Origin: Methanomassiliicoccaceae archaeon
Lineage (GTDB): Archaea; Thermoplasmatota; Thermoplasmata; Methanomassiliicoccales; Methanomethylophilaceae
DNA length: 64,000 nucleotides
Reading direction: 5' to 3'
NCBI GenBank assembly: GCA_016284295.1
Contig: JAEEOP010000040.1
Location: 1 to 64,000, forward strand
Part shown: positions 1 to 8,685 of the stretch, piece after piece
How positions within the stretch are numbered: the first letter of the stretch is position 1
How the letters are laid out: every line of letters starts with the position of its first letter
Notes under the pieces: generated by a model
What the model saw: only the letters and a program-made list of their open reading frames with translations
What the model was told of the DNA's origin: nothing
Databases searched by the model: none
Translations under genes and position numbers: made by a program

Positions 1-306
1 GGACGATGATTCGTGCGATCTGAGCTGAAAACCGCCGAGAATGGGCATCCTTCATAGAATGTCAAGTGTGATCGGGTCCCTTTTTACATTTCGAACGAGG
101 CTGAAGACCTGACAAACCGGCAACTGTCCAATGACCTCATTCTTTCGAATTCTTCGGAAATGCCGGAAACGACCGCCGTGCAGTCGTTTCCGGATAGGTA
201 TGTTCGAAAAGCATATTTTGAAGGCAAATCCGGCTGATCCATCAAAAAGCGGCTAAAGAGGCAAAGTCAACTGTCCAAGTCAAGGTTAAGAATCGTTACC
301 GTACGG
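1..306. other. Non-coding region at the window edge
   Basis: No convincing gene is seen here. The stretch is less GC-rich than its surroundings and holds one strong hairpin (163-193). It lies downstream of the leftward methanogenesis-marker gene, so it is probably a 3' region plus the flank of a gene outside the window. Confidence 0.5.
163..193. repeat. Perfect 11-bp inverted repeat (hairpin)
   Basis: CCGGAAACGAC at 163-173 and GTCGTTTCCGG at 183-193 are exact reverse complements separated by 9 nt. No T-run follows on either strand, so a simple terminator is not certain. It could mark the 3' end of the leftward gene that ends at 307, or an RNA processing structure. Confidence 0.6.
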
Positions 307-1281
307 TCATTTCTTCGGGGCGATGCCAGTGATGATGTCCTTGCTGAAATCGAACACGACCTCGGTGTCCTTTCCGTCGGTGATCTTCAGGACACGGGAA
401 CCGTCCACCTTTCCTACAACGGCGCCCTCGCAGGACACCTCCCTGAAGATGTCGACGATCTCCTGCGAACAGGATGGGTCGCATGCTATGACGAAAGCGC
501 ACCCAAGATACGCCAGGGCCCATTCGATATCGTCCGCGAAGGATGGCTTCGGTATCTTCCTGACGTCTACGACGGCACCGGCCGAGGAGGACTCCAGCAT
601 CATGCCAAGGGTGCCTATGTGGCCTGGATTGCTCATGTCCTTGCACGCGTGTGCAAGATGCTTCTCCGCCACGACGGCGATGGCCTCCATCTGGGCCTGG
701 ACCAGCTCTGCCGACTTCATGGAAGTGGTATCGAAGGTGTACGGCACGCTGGGCGGGAACCTCCCGTCAATGTCCATGATGAAGACTATGTCATCCCCGG
801 GCATCGCGGTGCTGCTGAGGAGCACATCCTCCTTCTTCACCGTACCGATGATCGAGATATCGATGGAATCGTAATGGCAGTCAGGATGCGTATGGCCGCC
901 TACCAGCGGCACACCGAACTTCTCCACCCCGTACCTCATACCCTTGAAGAGTTCGGTGCCGGGGTTGCCGTCGGACAGCGCCAGGACATCGACCATCCCC
1001 AGGGGACGGCCGCCCATGGCGGCGATATCGTTGACGTTGACCAGGACAGCATAGTATCCTGCCAGGTAGGGGTCCGACTTGATCAGCTTCTCCATGATCC
1101 CGTCCGCAGCGAAGAGCACGCAAGTGTCCCCGCATTCCAATACGGCAGCATCCTCGCCCTCTGCCGCCACCACCTTACTGAACCCGGCGGTAGGGAACAT
1201 GTCCACCACACCGTGGATAGCGTTCTTACGGGTGACCCCGGGATGGGTCCTAATGGCCTCGGCATACTTCTTCAGATCCAT
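307..1281 (-). CDS. Methanogenesis marker protein 2 (AIR synthase-related protein)
   Basis: About 324 residues with PurM/AIR-synthase (HypE, SelD, ThiL) architecture. The N-terminal half carries the family stretch around [13 protein letters not shown], where an Asp and a Gly-rich turn bind nucleotide/Mg, and a second domain follows. The opening [19 protein letters not shown] matches what I know of methanogenesis marker 2, a family of unknown reaction found in nearly all methanogens. I chose the ATG at 1281 rather than the longer frame to 1335, because the longer start would run into the corA gene ending at 1287. It is the last gene of a leftward group. The subfamily is by recognition; the fold is clear. 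Confidence 0.82.
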   Translation of the reverse strand: MDLKKYAEAIRTHPGVTRKNAIHGVVDMFPTAGFSKVVAAEGEDAAVLECGDTCVLFAADGIMEKLIKSDPYLAGYYAVLVNVNDIAAMGGRPLGMVDVLALSDGNPGTELFKGMRYGVEKFGVPLVGGHTHPDCHYDSIDISIIGTVKKEDVLLSSTAMPGDDIVFIMDIDGRFPPSVPYTFDTTSMKSAELVQAQMEAIAVVAEKHLAHACKDMSNPGHIGTLGMMLESSSAGAVVDVRKIPKPSFADDIEWALAYLGCAFVIACDPSCSQEIVDIFREVSCEGAVVGKVDGSRVLKITDGKDTEVVFDFSKDIITGIAPKK

Positions 1282-1286
1282 TGCTA

Positions 1287-2240
1287 TCAACGCCACAGGC
1301 CCTTCCTGCGTAGAATATAAATCGATATGATGCACAGGACTATCATGAGCACAAGAAGGACCGCCGCCGTATACTCATAATCACCGCCCGGCAGAAGCAC
1401 ATTCATACCGTAGAAACTGGCGATCATCGTCGGTATCGATATGATCAAGGTGATCGAGGTCAGGAACTTCATGACATTCGCCAGAGAGTTGTTCAGATCC
1501 GCCTCCACCAGCTGCCTGGTACCCTTGATGATCTGGGAATAGGTCGTCGTCATCTCCAGCGCCTGGTTGGTCTCCACGATGACATCGTCGATGAGCTCCC
1601 TGTCCTCCGGGCAGGTGATGAGACGGGTCTGACGGCTGATCCTGTCGATGATCGATGAATTGACCGAAAGACTGGTCTTGAAGTAGACCAGGTTCGACTC
1701 CAGCTCGTGGAGCTCGAAGAGGTCCTCCCTTTTGGTGGCCTTGCGGATCGACTCCTCGATCGCATTGCGCTTGACCTCGATGTACTTAAGGTCGGACTGA
1801 TAGTTGATGGCGATCCTGAACAGGATCTGGAGAAGGAAGCGTGTGCGGTTGGCCACGTTCACAGTGTTGATGTTCTTGTTCATCGATGAAAGGATGTTTG
1901 TGATCGCGTACAGTGGCTGCAGACAGACGGTCACTATGGCCTTGTCCGTGAGGGTGATCGATATGGGAAAGGTCGTGAACTCCTCGTGACCGTTCCTCCA
2001 TTCCCTGGTAGGGGCGTCGACCAGGACGATCGTGTACTTCTGGGAGACCTCGGTCCTAGACCCCTCCTCGTCATCCAGAGCGGCGGTGAGGGCCTCCCTG
2101 TCTATCTGAAGGGCCTGCTGGACCAGATCTATCTCCTCGACGGTGGGATTGATCATGTTGATCCATACGTCGTCCTTGATCTCGTCGGTCTTCGCCAGCT
2201 TCCCGTTCACCATCTCGTAGATGTCTATCGTCTCTCTCAC
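1287..2240 (-). CDS. corA: CorA-family divalent cation transporter
   Basis: 317 residues. A long N-terminal cytoplasmic domain precedes two C-terminal membrane helices, and the first helix ends in the diagnostic Tyr-Gly-Met-Asn (YGMN) motif of CorA pores. The protein ends in a short basic tail. Members are homopentameric inner-membrane channels for Mg2+ (some for Co2+/Ni2+). The GTG start at 2240 has an AAGGAG element very close upstream and lies 9 nt after the upstream protease gene, so the two are probably co-transcribed. Ion specificity cannot be read from sequence. Confidence 0.93.
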   Translation of the reverse strand: MRETIDIYEMVNGKLAKTDEIKDDVWINMINPTVEEIDLVQQALQIDREALTAALDDEEGSRTEVSQKYTIVLVDAPTREWRNGHEEFTTFPISITLTDKAIVTVCLQPLYAITNILSSMNKNINTVNVANRTRFLLQILFRIAINYQSDLKYIEVKRNAIEESIRKATKREDLFELHELESNLVYFKTSLSVNSSIIDRISRQTRLITCPEDRELIDDVIVETNQALEMTTTYSQIIKGTRQLVEADLNNSLANVMKFLTSITLIISIPTMIASFYGMNVLLPGGDYEYTAAVLLVLMIVLCIISIYILRRKGLWR

Positions 2241-2249
2241 CTCTCCTTA

Positions 2250-3872
2250 TCATATTATGAATGCCAGCAGGACCAGGAAGAACATCACGAGGGTGACCGT
2301 GGAGATGGAACTGGAAATGCTTCCGGACATCTTCGCGCGCCTCTCGGCGTCCTTGATCCCCAATCTTTCCAACAACCAATTGATGCCTCCCTCGAATAAA
2401 AATCCTCCATCGAAGGGATAGGCGGGAAGGGCGTTGGATATGGCCAACAGGATGTCGAGCCAGAACAGCCAGTAGAGCATCTTGACCGTCTTCCATGTGA
2501 GGTCATCACCGGGCGCGTCATACCACCATGTGATGGAGCTCGGGATCGGGTCCAGCCCGTTGATGGGTCCAGACAGGTATCTAAGGAACTTGTCAGCGAA
2601 CTCCAACGGGGATGTCATGCCGTACAGCGGGTTGGTGGCCTGATTGAGCATGACCGTGGGGGTCGTGAACGTCAGACCGGAATCGGTGACGGCGACTCCG
2701 AGATATCCATAGCCGCTAGAACCCGTTGTGAGCGTTACCTGGGGGTGCTCCTCGATGACGACATCCCCGTCCACGGCGGTGATGGTCGCGGTCTTGACCA
2801 CGGTCAGGTCCCCGGGCAGGGTGTCCAGCATGAGGTCCCTAAAGTCGCTGCTGTTGGAGATCAGGTGCTCGACCGGTTCGGAAGAGCCTCTTGTGATCGT
2901 GATGGAATAAAGGTAGCTGAGCGCTGATAGCTCCGCCTTCGCCGCAGGGCTGTTGTTGGTGACGGTCTTGATGAGAGCACCCATCTGCAGGGGCTCCGAC
3001 TCATGGTACTGCCTGTCTTCCAACAGATACTGCAGCTGATAATGCTTCATTGGCGAGATCTCTATGTCCGATTCGAATGATATCGCGGCGGACACCACCG
3101 CCTTGACGGGATGATAGCTCGTCTCGCCGTACTCCTTGATGCCTGTGACCAGGGCGGACGTGGGGATGCCGGAATTGAATCCCGGGGAGTTCTCGTCTAT
3201 GTAATACACTCCGGGCAGGTTCGCGGCGTCCTCCTGCTCGAACTGCGCCGGGGTTATCCCTGAGCACAGAACCAGCATCAGGGCCATGGAGATCACCGCC
3301 ACGATGGTGTTGACGGAGATTCCTGCCGAATAAATGTCCATCTGCGGCCTGCGGGACATCTTACTGAGCTGTTCCTCGTTGGGCTCGCAGAAGGCTCCGA
3401 GAGGGACCACACCGTACAGGAGTCCGGTGGAATCCACATCGCAGTCGTTGGCACGGGACTGTATTCCGTGGCCCATCTCGTGGACCACCATCGCGACGAA
3501 GAGCGCGATGATACCGTATGTGAGGGGCAGCATGGGGTTGAAACCCGGGATTGCCAGGGCATACTGTATCCCTATCCCGCCCTGTCCTATCCTGGAAGGC
3601 AGCGACAGGATCGCCGAGATGAGCATGTACATCATCATCAGGAACAGGAACACCGAGATCAGCCTGGATATGAAACCGAACACGCGCCAGAAGCGGCGAT
3701 ACTTGCCCAGCTTGTCCATAGACTTGATACCGAGACGCGTCTTGATCATGATGGTGGGACCATACTTGACAAGATGGTACTTGGCGGCCTTCTCGGGACA
3801 TCTCCATACCCAGACCCAGATCGGGACGTAGATGATACAGAGAATAATCATCACAAGAATTGCCGTATCCAT
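2250..3872 (-). CDS. Site-2 protease family (M50) intramembrane metalloprotease
   Basis: About 540 residues. An N-terminal membrane segment (ILVMIILCIIYVPIWVWVW) and further helices frame the zinc motif HEMGH. A large extracytoplasmic, probably PDZ-like insert follows, then the third-ligand motif NALPAYPFDGG. That ordering is the hallmark of site-2-type proteases, which cut membrane-spanning substrates such as anti-sigma or regulatory factors; the substrate here is unknown. The ATG at 3872 has a GAGGGT element upstream and is preferred over the GTG at 3887. The gene lies between corA and mptE in the same direction. Confidence 0.9.
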   Translation of the reverse strand: MDTAILVMIILCIIYVPIWVWVWRCPEKAAKYHLVKYGPTIMIKTRLGIKSMDKLGKYRRFWRVFGFISRLISVFLFLMMMYMLISAILSLPSRIGQGGIGIQYALAIPGFNPMLPLTYGIIALFVAMVVHEMGHGIQSRANDCDVDSTGLLYGVVPLGAFCEPNEEQLSKMSRRPQMDIYSAGISVNTIVAVISMALMLVLCSGITPAQFEQEDAANLPGVYYIDENSPGFNSGIPTSALVTGIKEYGETSYHPVKAVVSAAISFESDIEISPMKHYQLQYLLEDRQYHESEPLQMGALIKTVTNNSPAAKAELSALSYLYSITITRGSSEPVEHLISNSSDFRDLMLDTLPGDLTVVKTATITAVDGDVVIEEHPQVTLTTGSSGYGYLGVAVTDSGLTFTTPTVMLNQATNPLYGMTSPLEFADKFLRYLSGPINGLDPIPSSITWWYDAPGDDLTWKTVKMLYWLFWLDILLAISNALPAYPFDGGFLFEGGINWLLERLGIKDAERRAKMSGSISSSISTVTLVMFFLVLLAFII

Positions 3873-3914
3873 GGTACCCTCGGGCACGAGTAAGCCTTCA
3901 TCGTATAAAACGAA

Positions 3915-4562
3915 TCAACTCTGTTGAACAAAGGTTCCGACTATGGTCCTGGCCCATCCGAGCTTACGCCTTTTCATCTCCGGATCGGAGCCTTCCTTGG
4001 GCATCGGATGCTCGTAATCGAAGCCGACCAGCCTTATCCTTCTGACGCCGAAATGGGCCGCGAAGCACACGGCACGGTCGCCGTCGGTGAAGCCGCCGTA
4101 ATTGAAAACGGTGTATTCCGGCGTGGACTGCGTCGTGAGCACGACCGGGCCCTTGAACAGAGGGGCGTATTGGACTATCAGGTCCTGATTGTCCCCGTGG
4201 GCGTGGATGAACGTGTAGGCCCCATGAGCGCTCACGTCAATCTGCGGACCAATGTCCCCGTCCAGATCGGTGAAGACCATGTCGGGCACGATCCCTACGA
4301 AGACCAGCCTTCCGACTGCGGATCCAGAGCACAGGACAGTGCCTGTGGTCCCTTTCGAACGGATGTCGTCCTCCAGACAGGGTGCGTTTCCTACCACGGT
4401 AACCTCGTCCTTGAGCAATTCAGCTGCATCGTCCCCCGAATGGAGATCAGAACCCATAGTCACCGCCTTCAGTATGCGCACGCTATTCTCGTCCGATTCG
4501 CGGTCGTAGCCCATATCGGCCAGTATCCTCTCATAGATGGGCTCCCACTCTGAGAACTGCAT
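3915..4562 (-). CDS. mptE: 6-hydroxymethyl-7,8-dihydropterin pyrophosphokinase MptE
   Basis: About 215 residues starting at MQFSEWEPIYERIL (ATG at 4562). The family features are VVGNAPCLEDDI, the Asp-rich VFTDLDGDI, HAHGDN and GFTDGDRAVCFAAHFG. These belong to the archaeal DUF115/MptE family, which transfers pyrophosphate from ATP to 6-hydroxymethyldihydropterin in methanopterin/folate biosynthesis. The start is 5 nt from the stop of the upstream DUF373 gene, which suggests an operon. Its presence is notable because Methanomassiliicoccales are described as lacking the methanopterin C1 branch. Confidence 0.85.
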   Translation of the reverse strand: MQFSEWEPIYERILADMGYDRESDENSVRILKAVTMGSDLHSGDDAAELLKDEVTVVGNAPCLEDDIRSKGTTGTVLCSGSAVGRLVFVGIVPDMVFTDLDGDIGPQIDVSAHGAYTFIHAHGDNQDLIVQYAPLFKGPVVLTTQSTPEYTVFNYGGFTDGDRAVCFAAHFGVRRIRLVGFDYEHPMPKEGSDPEMKRRKLGWARTIVGTFVQQS

Positions 4563-4566
4563 CGGA

Positions 4567-5676
4567 TCACTCCGGCTCCGCCGTCGGACGGTACAGCTTC
4601 TTGATGTAACTGGCGACCACCGATATGACGACACCGATGAGGACCTCCAGCACACCGATCATACCGTCACCGCCGGGGGTGAGGATGGTCTGCACGATAT
4701 CCAGCAGCCCCATGACCACCAGCCCGAGGCTGGCGAGGTTGAAGCAGTCGAACAGATTGCTGATGCAGATGATTGACTGTTCCTGCGCATCATCCATCAT
4801 GACCCCGAACACATAGACCATGATGGCTATGACGATGGGCCAGCACATCATGGACAGGTACGACGTGACAGCGACCAGCCAGGATGTGTAGAACGTGTCC
4901 ACCACCTGGTAGTAGCAGACGATTGCGCTGATGATCGCGATTCCCAGAGCGACCGAGGTCATGACGAGCCTGGTACCCCTGGACAGGATCCTCTCCTTGA
5001 CGAAGGCGCTGAAGCTGGTCCACCTGGAGGTGAAGCTGTATGCGTAGAGCAGAAGCGAGACTCCGATGACCGTGACAACGAGATCCCTCGAGATGCTCGG
5101 AAGGTAGGACACATCGTTGGTGGTGAAGAAGATGGCCAGGTCAGGGACCAGCATGAAGAGCGACAGGAACAGTATCAACGCACCGATGGGAGCGATGAAC
5201 CTCTTCCTCTTGTTCGGCTCGGACAGCATCTTGGTGAGGACGTAGAACGAGCTCTCAACCGTCGGGGCCTGCTTTACGTAGACCTTCCTGACGGAATCGA
5301 CATGCGCCCTAGAGGATATGATCGGGTAGATGTACTCATCCTCCGCTCCGTCACCTATCAGGATAACATTGTCGGGCTTGGTCTCATCCAGGACGCGCTC
5401 CAGCTCGGCAACTAACTCCAGATCGGATTTGTATCCGACCTTCTCGTCACCGCAGATGAGGGCGATCTCGGCCTGGATGCCGTCCTCCTTGCGTAATTCA
5501 GAACACGTACTGATTCCCGCGTACAGCGCATTGAGGTCCGAATCCTCCGGATCCGCGATGCCCAGGGCTGTCGCTGCGGCGATGCAGTTCTCCATCCCGA
5601 TGACAGGGGTCTCCACCTTCCCCTTGACACCGAAATCGTCATCCCTGTCCACCGCTAGAACGAGAGTACGCTTCAT
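4567..5676 (-). CDS. DUF373 family membrane protein
   Basis: 369 residues. The soluble N-terminal third has the DUF373 signature (VLAVDRDDDFG, TPVIGMENC, ADPEDSDLNALYAG) and a later ILIGDGAEDE stretch. The C-terminal two thirds contain roughly seven hydrophobic helices. DUF373 proteins are archaeal and of unknown function; the N-terminal half looks like a nucleotide- or phosphate-binding alpha/beta domain. It is first in the leftward group and has its own promoter-like sequence immediately upstream. Confidence 0.88.
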   Translation of the reverse strand: MKRTLVLAVDRDDDFGVKGKVETPVIGMENCIAAATALGIADPEDSDLNALYAGISTCSELRKEDGIQAEIALICGDEKVGYKSDLELVAELERVLDETKPDNVILIGDGAEDEYIYPIISSRAHVDSVRKVYVKQAPTVESSFYVLTKMLSEPNKRKRFIAPIGALILFLSLFMLVPDLAIFFTTNDVSYLPSISRDLVVTVIGVSLLLYAYSFTSRWTSFSAFVKERILSRGTRLVMTSVALGIAIISAIVCYYQVVDTFYTSWLVAVTSYLSMMCWPIVIAIMVYVFGVMMDDAQEQSIICISNLFDCFNLASLGLVVMGLLDIVQTILTPGGDGMIGVLEVLIGVVISVVASYIKKLYRPTAEPE

Positions 5677-5698
5677 GCATACCTAATCGAATAACGGC

Positions 5699-5708
5699 TA
5701 TTTATTTC
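5699..5708 (-). promoter_or_regulatory. Candidate TATA box for the DUF373-mptE group
   Basis: The minus strand reads GCGAAATAAATAGCC around this position, about 26 nt upstream of the ATG at 5676. The spacing predicts a leaderless or nearly leaderless transcript. Confidence 0.45.
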
Positions 5709-5812
5709 GCATCGATGCGCATTCAGAAGATGTGCGAGCAGGATGCCTGGGTGGTCGACGATGCGATACCATATGCATCGACGGGGGCCTTTGCTATCGC
5801 ACCCATTTTCTC

Positions 5813-5820
5813 TTTTAAAT
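5813..5820 (+). promoter_or_regulatory. Candidate TATA box for the MBL-fold gene
   Basis: TTTTAAAT lies about 45-50 nt before the ATG at 5864. Transcription would start near 5843, which argues against the GTG codon at 5843 being the initiator. Confidence 0.45.
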
Positions 5821-5863
5821 CCCATACTCAACGGTTATCTATGTGCCCGATGATTATGTGATT

Positions 5864-6508
5864 ATGCGTATCAGATGGCACGGCCACGCCTGTTTCGAAT
5901 TCTCGGACGGAGAGACCACGATCGTTGTAGACCCCCACGATGGGCGCTCGATCGGTCTCAGACCCCCTACGGCGACGGCCAACGTCGTCCTGATGACACA
6001 CGACCACTACGATCATCACGCCTCCCGCGTCATCAAAGGCGACCACCAGGACGTCATGATGGGCAGGGGCGAGTTCGAGGTCAAGGGCGGCATAAAGGTT
6101 ACAGGATACCCCACCTGGCACGACTACAACAAGGGATCCGAGAGGGGTCCGAACACCATCTACAAGTTCTCGATGGAGGGCATATCCCTCTGCCACTGCG
6201 GCGACCTCGGGTGCATCCCGTCGGAGGATGTGATCAAAGAGATCAAGGGAGTGGACTTCCTCTTCATACCGGTCGGCGAGGTCTACACTATGGAGCTGCC
6301 CGACGTCAAGAGGTTCATAGAGCTGGTCAACCCGCGCATCCTCGTCCCGATGCATTACATGGTCGGAGGGCTCTCCTTCAGATTGTCGTCACTGGACAAG
6401 TTCCTGGACATGATCCCCGACGAGTCCATAGACTTCATCGGCAACGAACTGGAGATATCGGAAGGCGACCTGCCGGATACCAAGAGCTGCTGGGTCTTCG
6501 ACCACTGA
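5864..6508 (+). CDS. MBL-fold metal-dependent hydrolase (UPF0173-like)
   Basis: About 214 residues beginning MRIRWHGHACFEF, a typical start for UlaG/UPF0173-type metallo-beta-lactamase-fold proteins. The complete dinuclear zinc motif THDHYDHH is present near residue 46. Further ligand positions are in CHCGDLG and in the C-terminal PMHYM stretch. The family includes lactonases and hydrolases of unspecified phosphoester or amide substrates. An in-frame GTG 21 nt upstream is a weaker alternative start. It is a single gene that converges tail to tail with aif6, with 2 nt between stop codons. Confidence 0.87.
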   Translation: MRIRWHGHACFEFSDGETTIVVDPHDGRSIGLRPPTATANVVLMTHDHYDHHASRVIKGDHQDVMMGRGEFEVKGGIKVTGYPTWHDYNKGSERGPNTIYKFSMEGISLCHCGDLGCIPSEDVIKEIKGVDFLFIPVGEVYTMELPDVKRFIELVNPRILVPMHYMVGGLSFRLSSLDKFLDMIPDESIDFIGNELEISEGDLPDTKSCWVFDH

Positions 6509-6510
6509 GC

Positions 6511-7170
6511 TCAGTATAGGGACAGTCCTTCCTCGATCTTTCCCATCTCGATGGGGGTCGTGTCGTCCCCGATCAATGCTCCTTTGGAGTTGGAGAGTAT
6601 ACCGGCCCCGAGCATGCGGACTCCGTGGTTGACGGTGGTCCTGATGGACTCGACCTTGAGTACGTCCTTGATCAGCTGGATCTGGTCGTCGGTGGTGTCC
6701 ACATGGCAGACGCAGCCGATGTTGGTGGCGCTGCAGATGGACCCAACGGTCTTGATGCCAGCGATCTCGGACGGGACGCATTCTACCCCGAGCGCATCGG
6801 AGATCAGCTTGACCTCCTCCTTAGAATAATCGGGGTTCACTATGGCGCCCTTGTCGTTGGCGAGGATGTTGTTCCCTGCCGCGTTGAGCACGCCGTCGAG
6901 GGGAGTGCAGGGCAGGCACTCACCGATGATCGAGATCTCCCTCTGATCCGAGAGCCCCGACACCACGGCACCGTTGGAATTCATGACGACGAGTGACCCG
7001 ATCACGAATGATCCGGCCACCGTCATCAATGTGGTTTTGACTTGCAATGCCTCCTCCACGTCCTTAACGAACTCGGGGGCGGCATCTCCTGCGATGAATG
7101 CGAAACTCTCGTTGACTGCCGTGAACACACCGATATTGGAACTTCCTGCGTAACGTGAGTATCTCATCAT
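6511..7170 (-). CDS. eif6: Translation initiation factor 6 (aIF6)
   Basis: About 219 residues built from five repeated alpha/beta units. This is the anti-association factor that binds the large ribosomal subunit through L14/L24e. Diagnostic stretches are SSNIGVFTAVNE near the N terminus, LPCTPLDGVLNAAGNNILAND, and GALIGDDTTPIEMGKIEEGL at the C terminus. The frame is open up to a GTG overlapping the L31e stop (7185). The ATG at 7170, with GGTGAT just upstream and the conserved MRYSRYAGSSNIG start, is the better choice. It is the last gene of the ribosomal block. Confidence 0.95.
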   Translation of the reverse strand: MMRYSRYAGSSNIGVFTAVNESFAFIAGDAAPEFVKDVEEALQVKTTLMTVAGSFVIGSLVVMNSNGAVVSGLSDQREISIIGECLPCTPLDGVLNAAGNNILANDKGAIVNPDYSKEEVKLISDALGVECVPSEIAGIKTVGSICSATNIGCVCHVDTTDDQIQLIKDVLKVESIRTTVNHGVRMLGAGILSNSKGALIGDDTTPIEMGKIEEGLSLY

Positions 7171-7181
7171 CGGTATCACCT

Positions 7182-7445
7182 TCACTCTGCGAGCGAGACT
7201 TCGACGAGCCCGTCATCGAACTTGACGGCCTTGACGGTGATCTTGTTCGGAGGGTTGCGGATTCCGTTGGCCCAGAGTTTCTCGTTGACGCTGGCGTCGA
7301 TCCAGATCTGGTCCTGCTCGGCCTTCATGTGCCTGGCGATGTTCTCCCTGAGCTCCTTGACAGCACGGTTGGTCCTGCGTGTGCGGGGTGCCTGCTTTGT
7401 CTTCCTGAGGGGGACTACGATTGTTCTCTCGATTTCATCTGCCAT
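7182..7445 (-). CDS. rpl31e: Ribosomal protein L31e
   Basis: 87 residues starting MADEIERTIVVPLRKTKQAP. The family core RRTNRAVKELRENIARHM and DASVNEKLWANGIRNPPNKI is present. L31e sits near the polypeptide exit tunnel of the archaeal/eukaryal large subunit. An in-frame upstream Met three codons earlier is less likely because the ATG at 7445 gives the usual family start. It lies 5 nt downstream of L39e. Confidence 0.97.
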   Translation of the reverse strand: MADEIERTIVVPLRKTKQAPRTRRTNRAVKELRENIARHMKAEQDQIWIDASVNEKLWANGIRNPPNKITVKAVKFDDGLVEVSLAE

Positions 7446-7450
7446 CCGAA

Positions 7451-7606
7451 TCACTCCTTGATCTTACTCATGCGCCATGACCTTCTCTTAGGGTGGCGGA
7501 GGAACTGCCTGCTAGTCCTCATCATGACCCATGCGGGGACACGGCGGTTCTGCTTGACTTTCTTGTTGAGCCTGGCTTTCATTGCGGGGGCCTTTGTACT
7601 TGACAT
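7451..7606 (-). CDS. rpl39e: Ribosomal protein L39e
   Basis: A 51-residue, very basic protein read on the minus strand from the ATG at 7604-7606 to the TGA at 7451-7453. It begins [20 protein letters not shown] and continues [15 protein letters not shown] and [14 protein letters not shown]. The Lys/Arg-rich composition with the PxWV and RRxWRxxK features is characteristic of L39e, which lines the exit tunnel. A TATCTCCT-complement Shine-Dalgarno (GGAGATAAT) precedes the start. The position between PDCD5 and L31e is the usual archaeal order. Confidence 0.96.
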   Translation of the reverse strand: MSSTKAPAMKARLNKKVKQNRRVPAWVMMRTSRQFLRHPKRRSWRMSKIKE

Positions 7607-7608
7607 GA

Positions 7609-7938
7609 TTATCTCCTCTCTATGGTGATCTCCCTCTTCTTGGGGGTGATCTGCCCGAGAATGTTTCTCAGCATGTTATCGTCAACGGGGACGGGGATCC
7701 TTCCGCTCTGGGCAAGCTGGACCAACTGCATCTCGATCTGCTGACCCATCTGGGGGTTGGCGAGCTTGATGTTGTTGAGCCTGTCTCTGGCCTCGGGGGT
7801 CAGGATCTGCCTCATTGCGTTCTGAAGCTGCATCTCCAGCTGTTGCTGCTGTTGCTCCTGAGCCTGCTGCTGTGCAGCCTGCTGCTGAAGCTCCTGCATG
7901 CGCCTCTGCCTCAATGCCTCTAATTCCGGATCATCCAT
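7609..7938 (-). CDS. DNA-binding protein of the PDCD5/TFAR19 family
   Basis: 109 residues starting [18 protein letters not shown] long glutamine-rich helix (repeated [11 protein letters not shown]) is followed by a compact C-terminal three-helix domain ([17 protein letters not shown]) and a basic tail. The family is conserved in archaea and eukaryotes. Archaeal members bind DNA nonspecifically and travel with rps19e. It stops with TAA, unlike its neighbours, and lies 14 nt downstream of rps19e. Confidence 0.95.
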   Translation of the reverse strand: MDDPELEALRQRRMQELQQQAAQQQAQEQQQQQLEMQLQNAMRQILTPEARDRLNNIKLANPQMGQQIEMQLVQLAQSGRIPVPVDDNMLRNILGQITPKKREITIERR

Positions 7939-7952
7939 GCTGATACCTCCAT

Positions 7953-8381
7953 TCAGGCCTTCATCTCGTCGTAGACCTCTTTTGCAGTGTTGTCCAGAAG
8001 GGACTGACCTGCAGGGCTGATTGCGCGGCCCTCTTTGTCCTTCGAAACCAAATATCCGGCGGCCTCGAGCTGCATCAGGCATTTCCTTGCGATGTTGCGG
8101 CTTCCCTTGACTGCCTTGTTCGGCATAGATCCCCTGTCAGCGTAACCACCGTACTCGGCGGCGAGCTTGGAGGATCCCATCGGTCCTTTGACGTACAGCT
8201 TCCTCATGATGGAGGCGGCACGAGTGTACCACCAGTCGTCCTGGGAAGGCGCTCTCTCTGTGTGCCTACCGGTCTTCACAAACTCAGCCCACTCGGGAGG
8301 GACGATCTTGTCGTTCTCCTTGAGCTTCTGGGCTGTCTTGAGTATGAGCTGCTCGGCAGGAACATCGTAGACAGTTACCAT
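7953..8381 (-). CDS. rps19e: Ribosomal protein S19e
   Basis: 142 residues. Diagnostic are VYDVPAEQLI at the N terminus, the WWYTRAASIMRKLYVKGP stretch, and a winged-helix-like C terminus (CLMQLEAAGYLVSKDKEGR). S19e is needed for small-subunit maturation. The ATG at 8381 follows GAGGTAAT. It is the first gene of the S19e-PDCD5-L39e-L31e-aIF6 operon, with a clear TATA element upstream. Confidence 0.97.
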   Translation of the reverse strand: MVTVYDVPAEQLILKTAQKLKENDKIVPPEWAEFVKTGRHTERAPSQDDWWYTRAASIMRKLYVKGPMGSSKLAAEYGGYADRGSMPNKAVKGSRNIARKCLMQLEAAGYLVSKDKEGRAISPAGQSLLDNTAKEVYDEMKA

Positions 8382-8442
8382 TTCATTACCTCGCTAATGT
8401 CCACAGAGTGGACCTAACTGGAACTTTGGTATAAGGATTTTG

Positions 8443-8450
8443 TATATAAG
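8443..8450 (-). promoter_or_regulatory. TATA box of the S19e ribosomal operon
   Basis: The minus strand reads CGCTTATATACAAAATCC. The box TTATATA with an A/C-rich flank sits about 65 nt before the S19e ATG, leaving a leader of roughly 35-40 nt with a Shine-Dalgarno. Confidence 0.6.
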
Positions 8451-8623
8451 CGTTGCTAAGAAGGGCAGTATAAAACTTGGTAATTTCGAACTCCGCACGT
8501 TCGGAACCACTCCCCCGTACGGCCTGAGGATGAAACACCCTCCACGGCAGAATCACAAAGATGACTCTGATATCCGTGAACCTGATGATGACGAAATAGT
8601 ATTTGAATATGATGGGAAAGAAG

Positions 8624-8667
8624 GATCGGGGCCGGACCGGAACTATCCGGCCCATGAGGCCCCGATC
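8624..8667 (-). terminator. Hairpin downstream of the zinc-ribbon gene
   Basis: GATCGGGGCC at 8624-8633 pairs perfectly with GGCCCCGATC at 8658-8667. A competing inner pair is GGCCGGA (8630-8636) with TCCGGCC (8646-8652). On the minus strand it follows the gene ending at 8686 and is followed by a pyrimidine-rich CTTTCTTTCC, so termination is likely. The mutually exclusive stems are unusual. Confidence 0.5.
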
Positions 8668-8685
8668 GAGGATAAATGGTTACGG

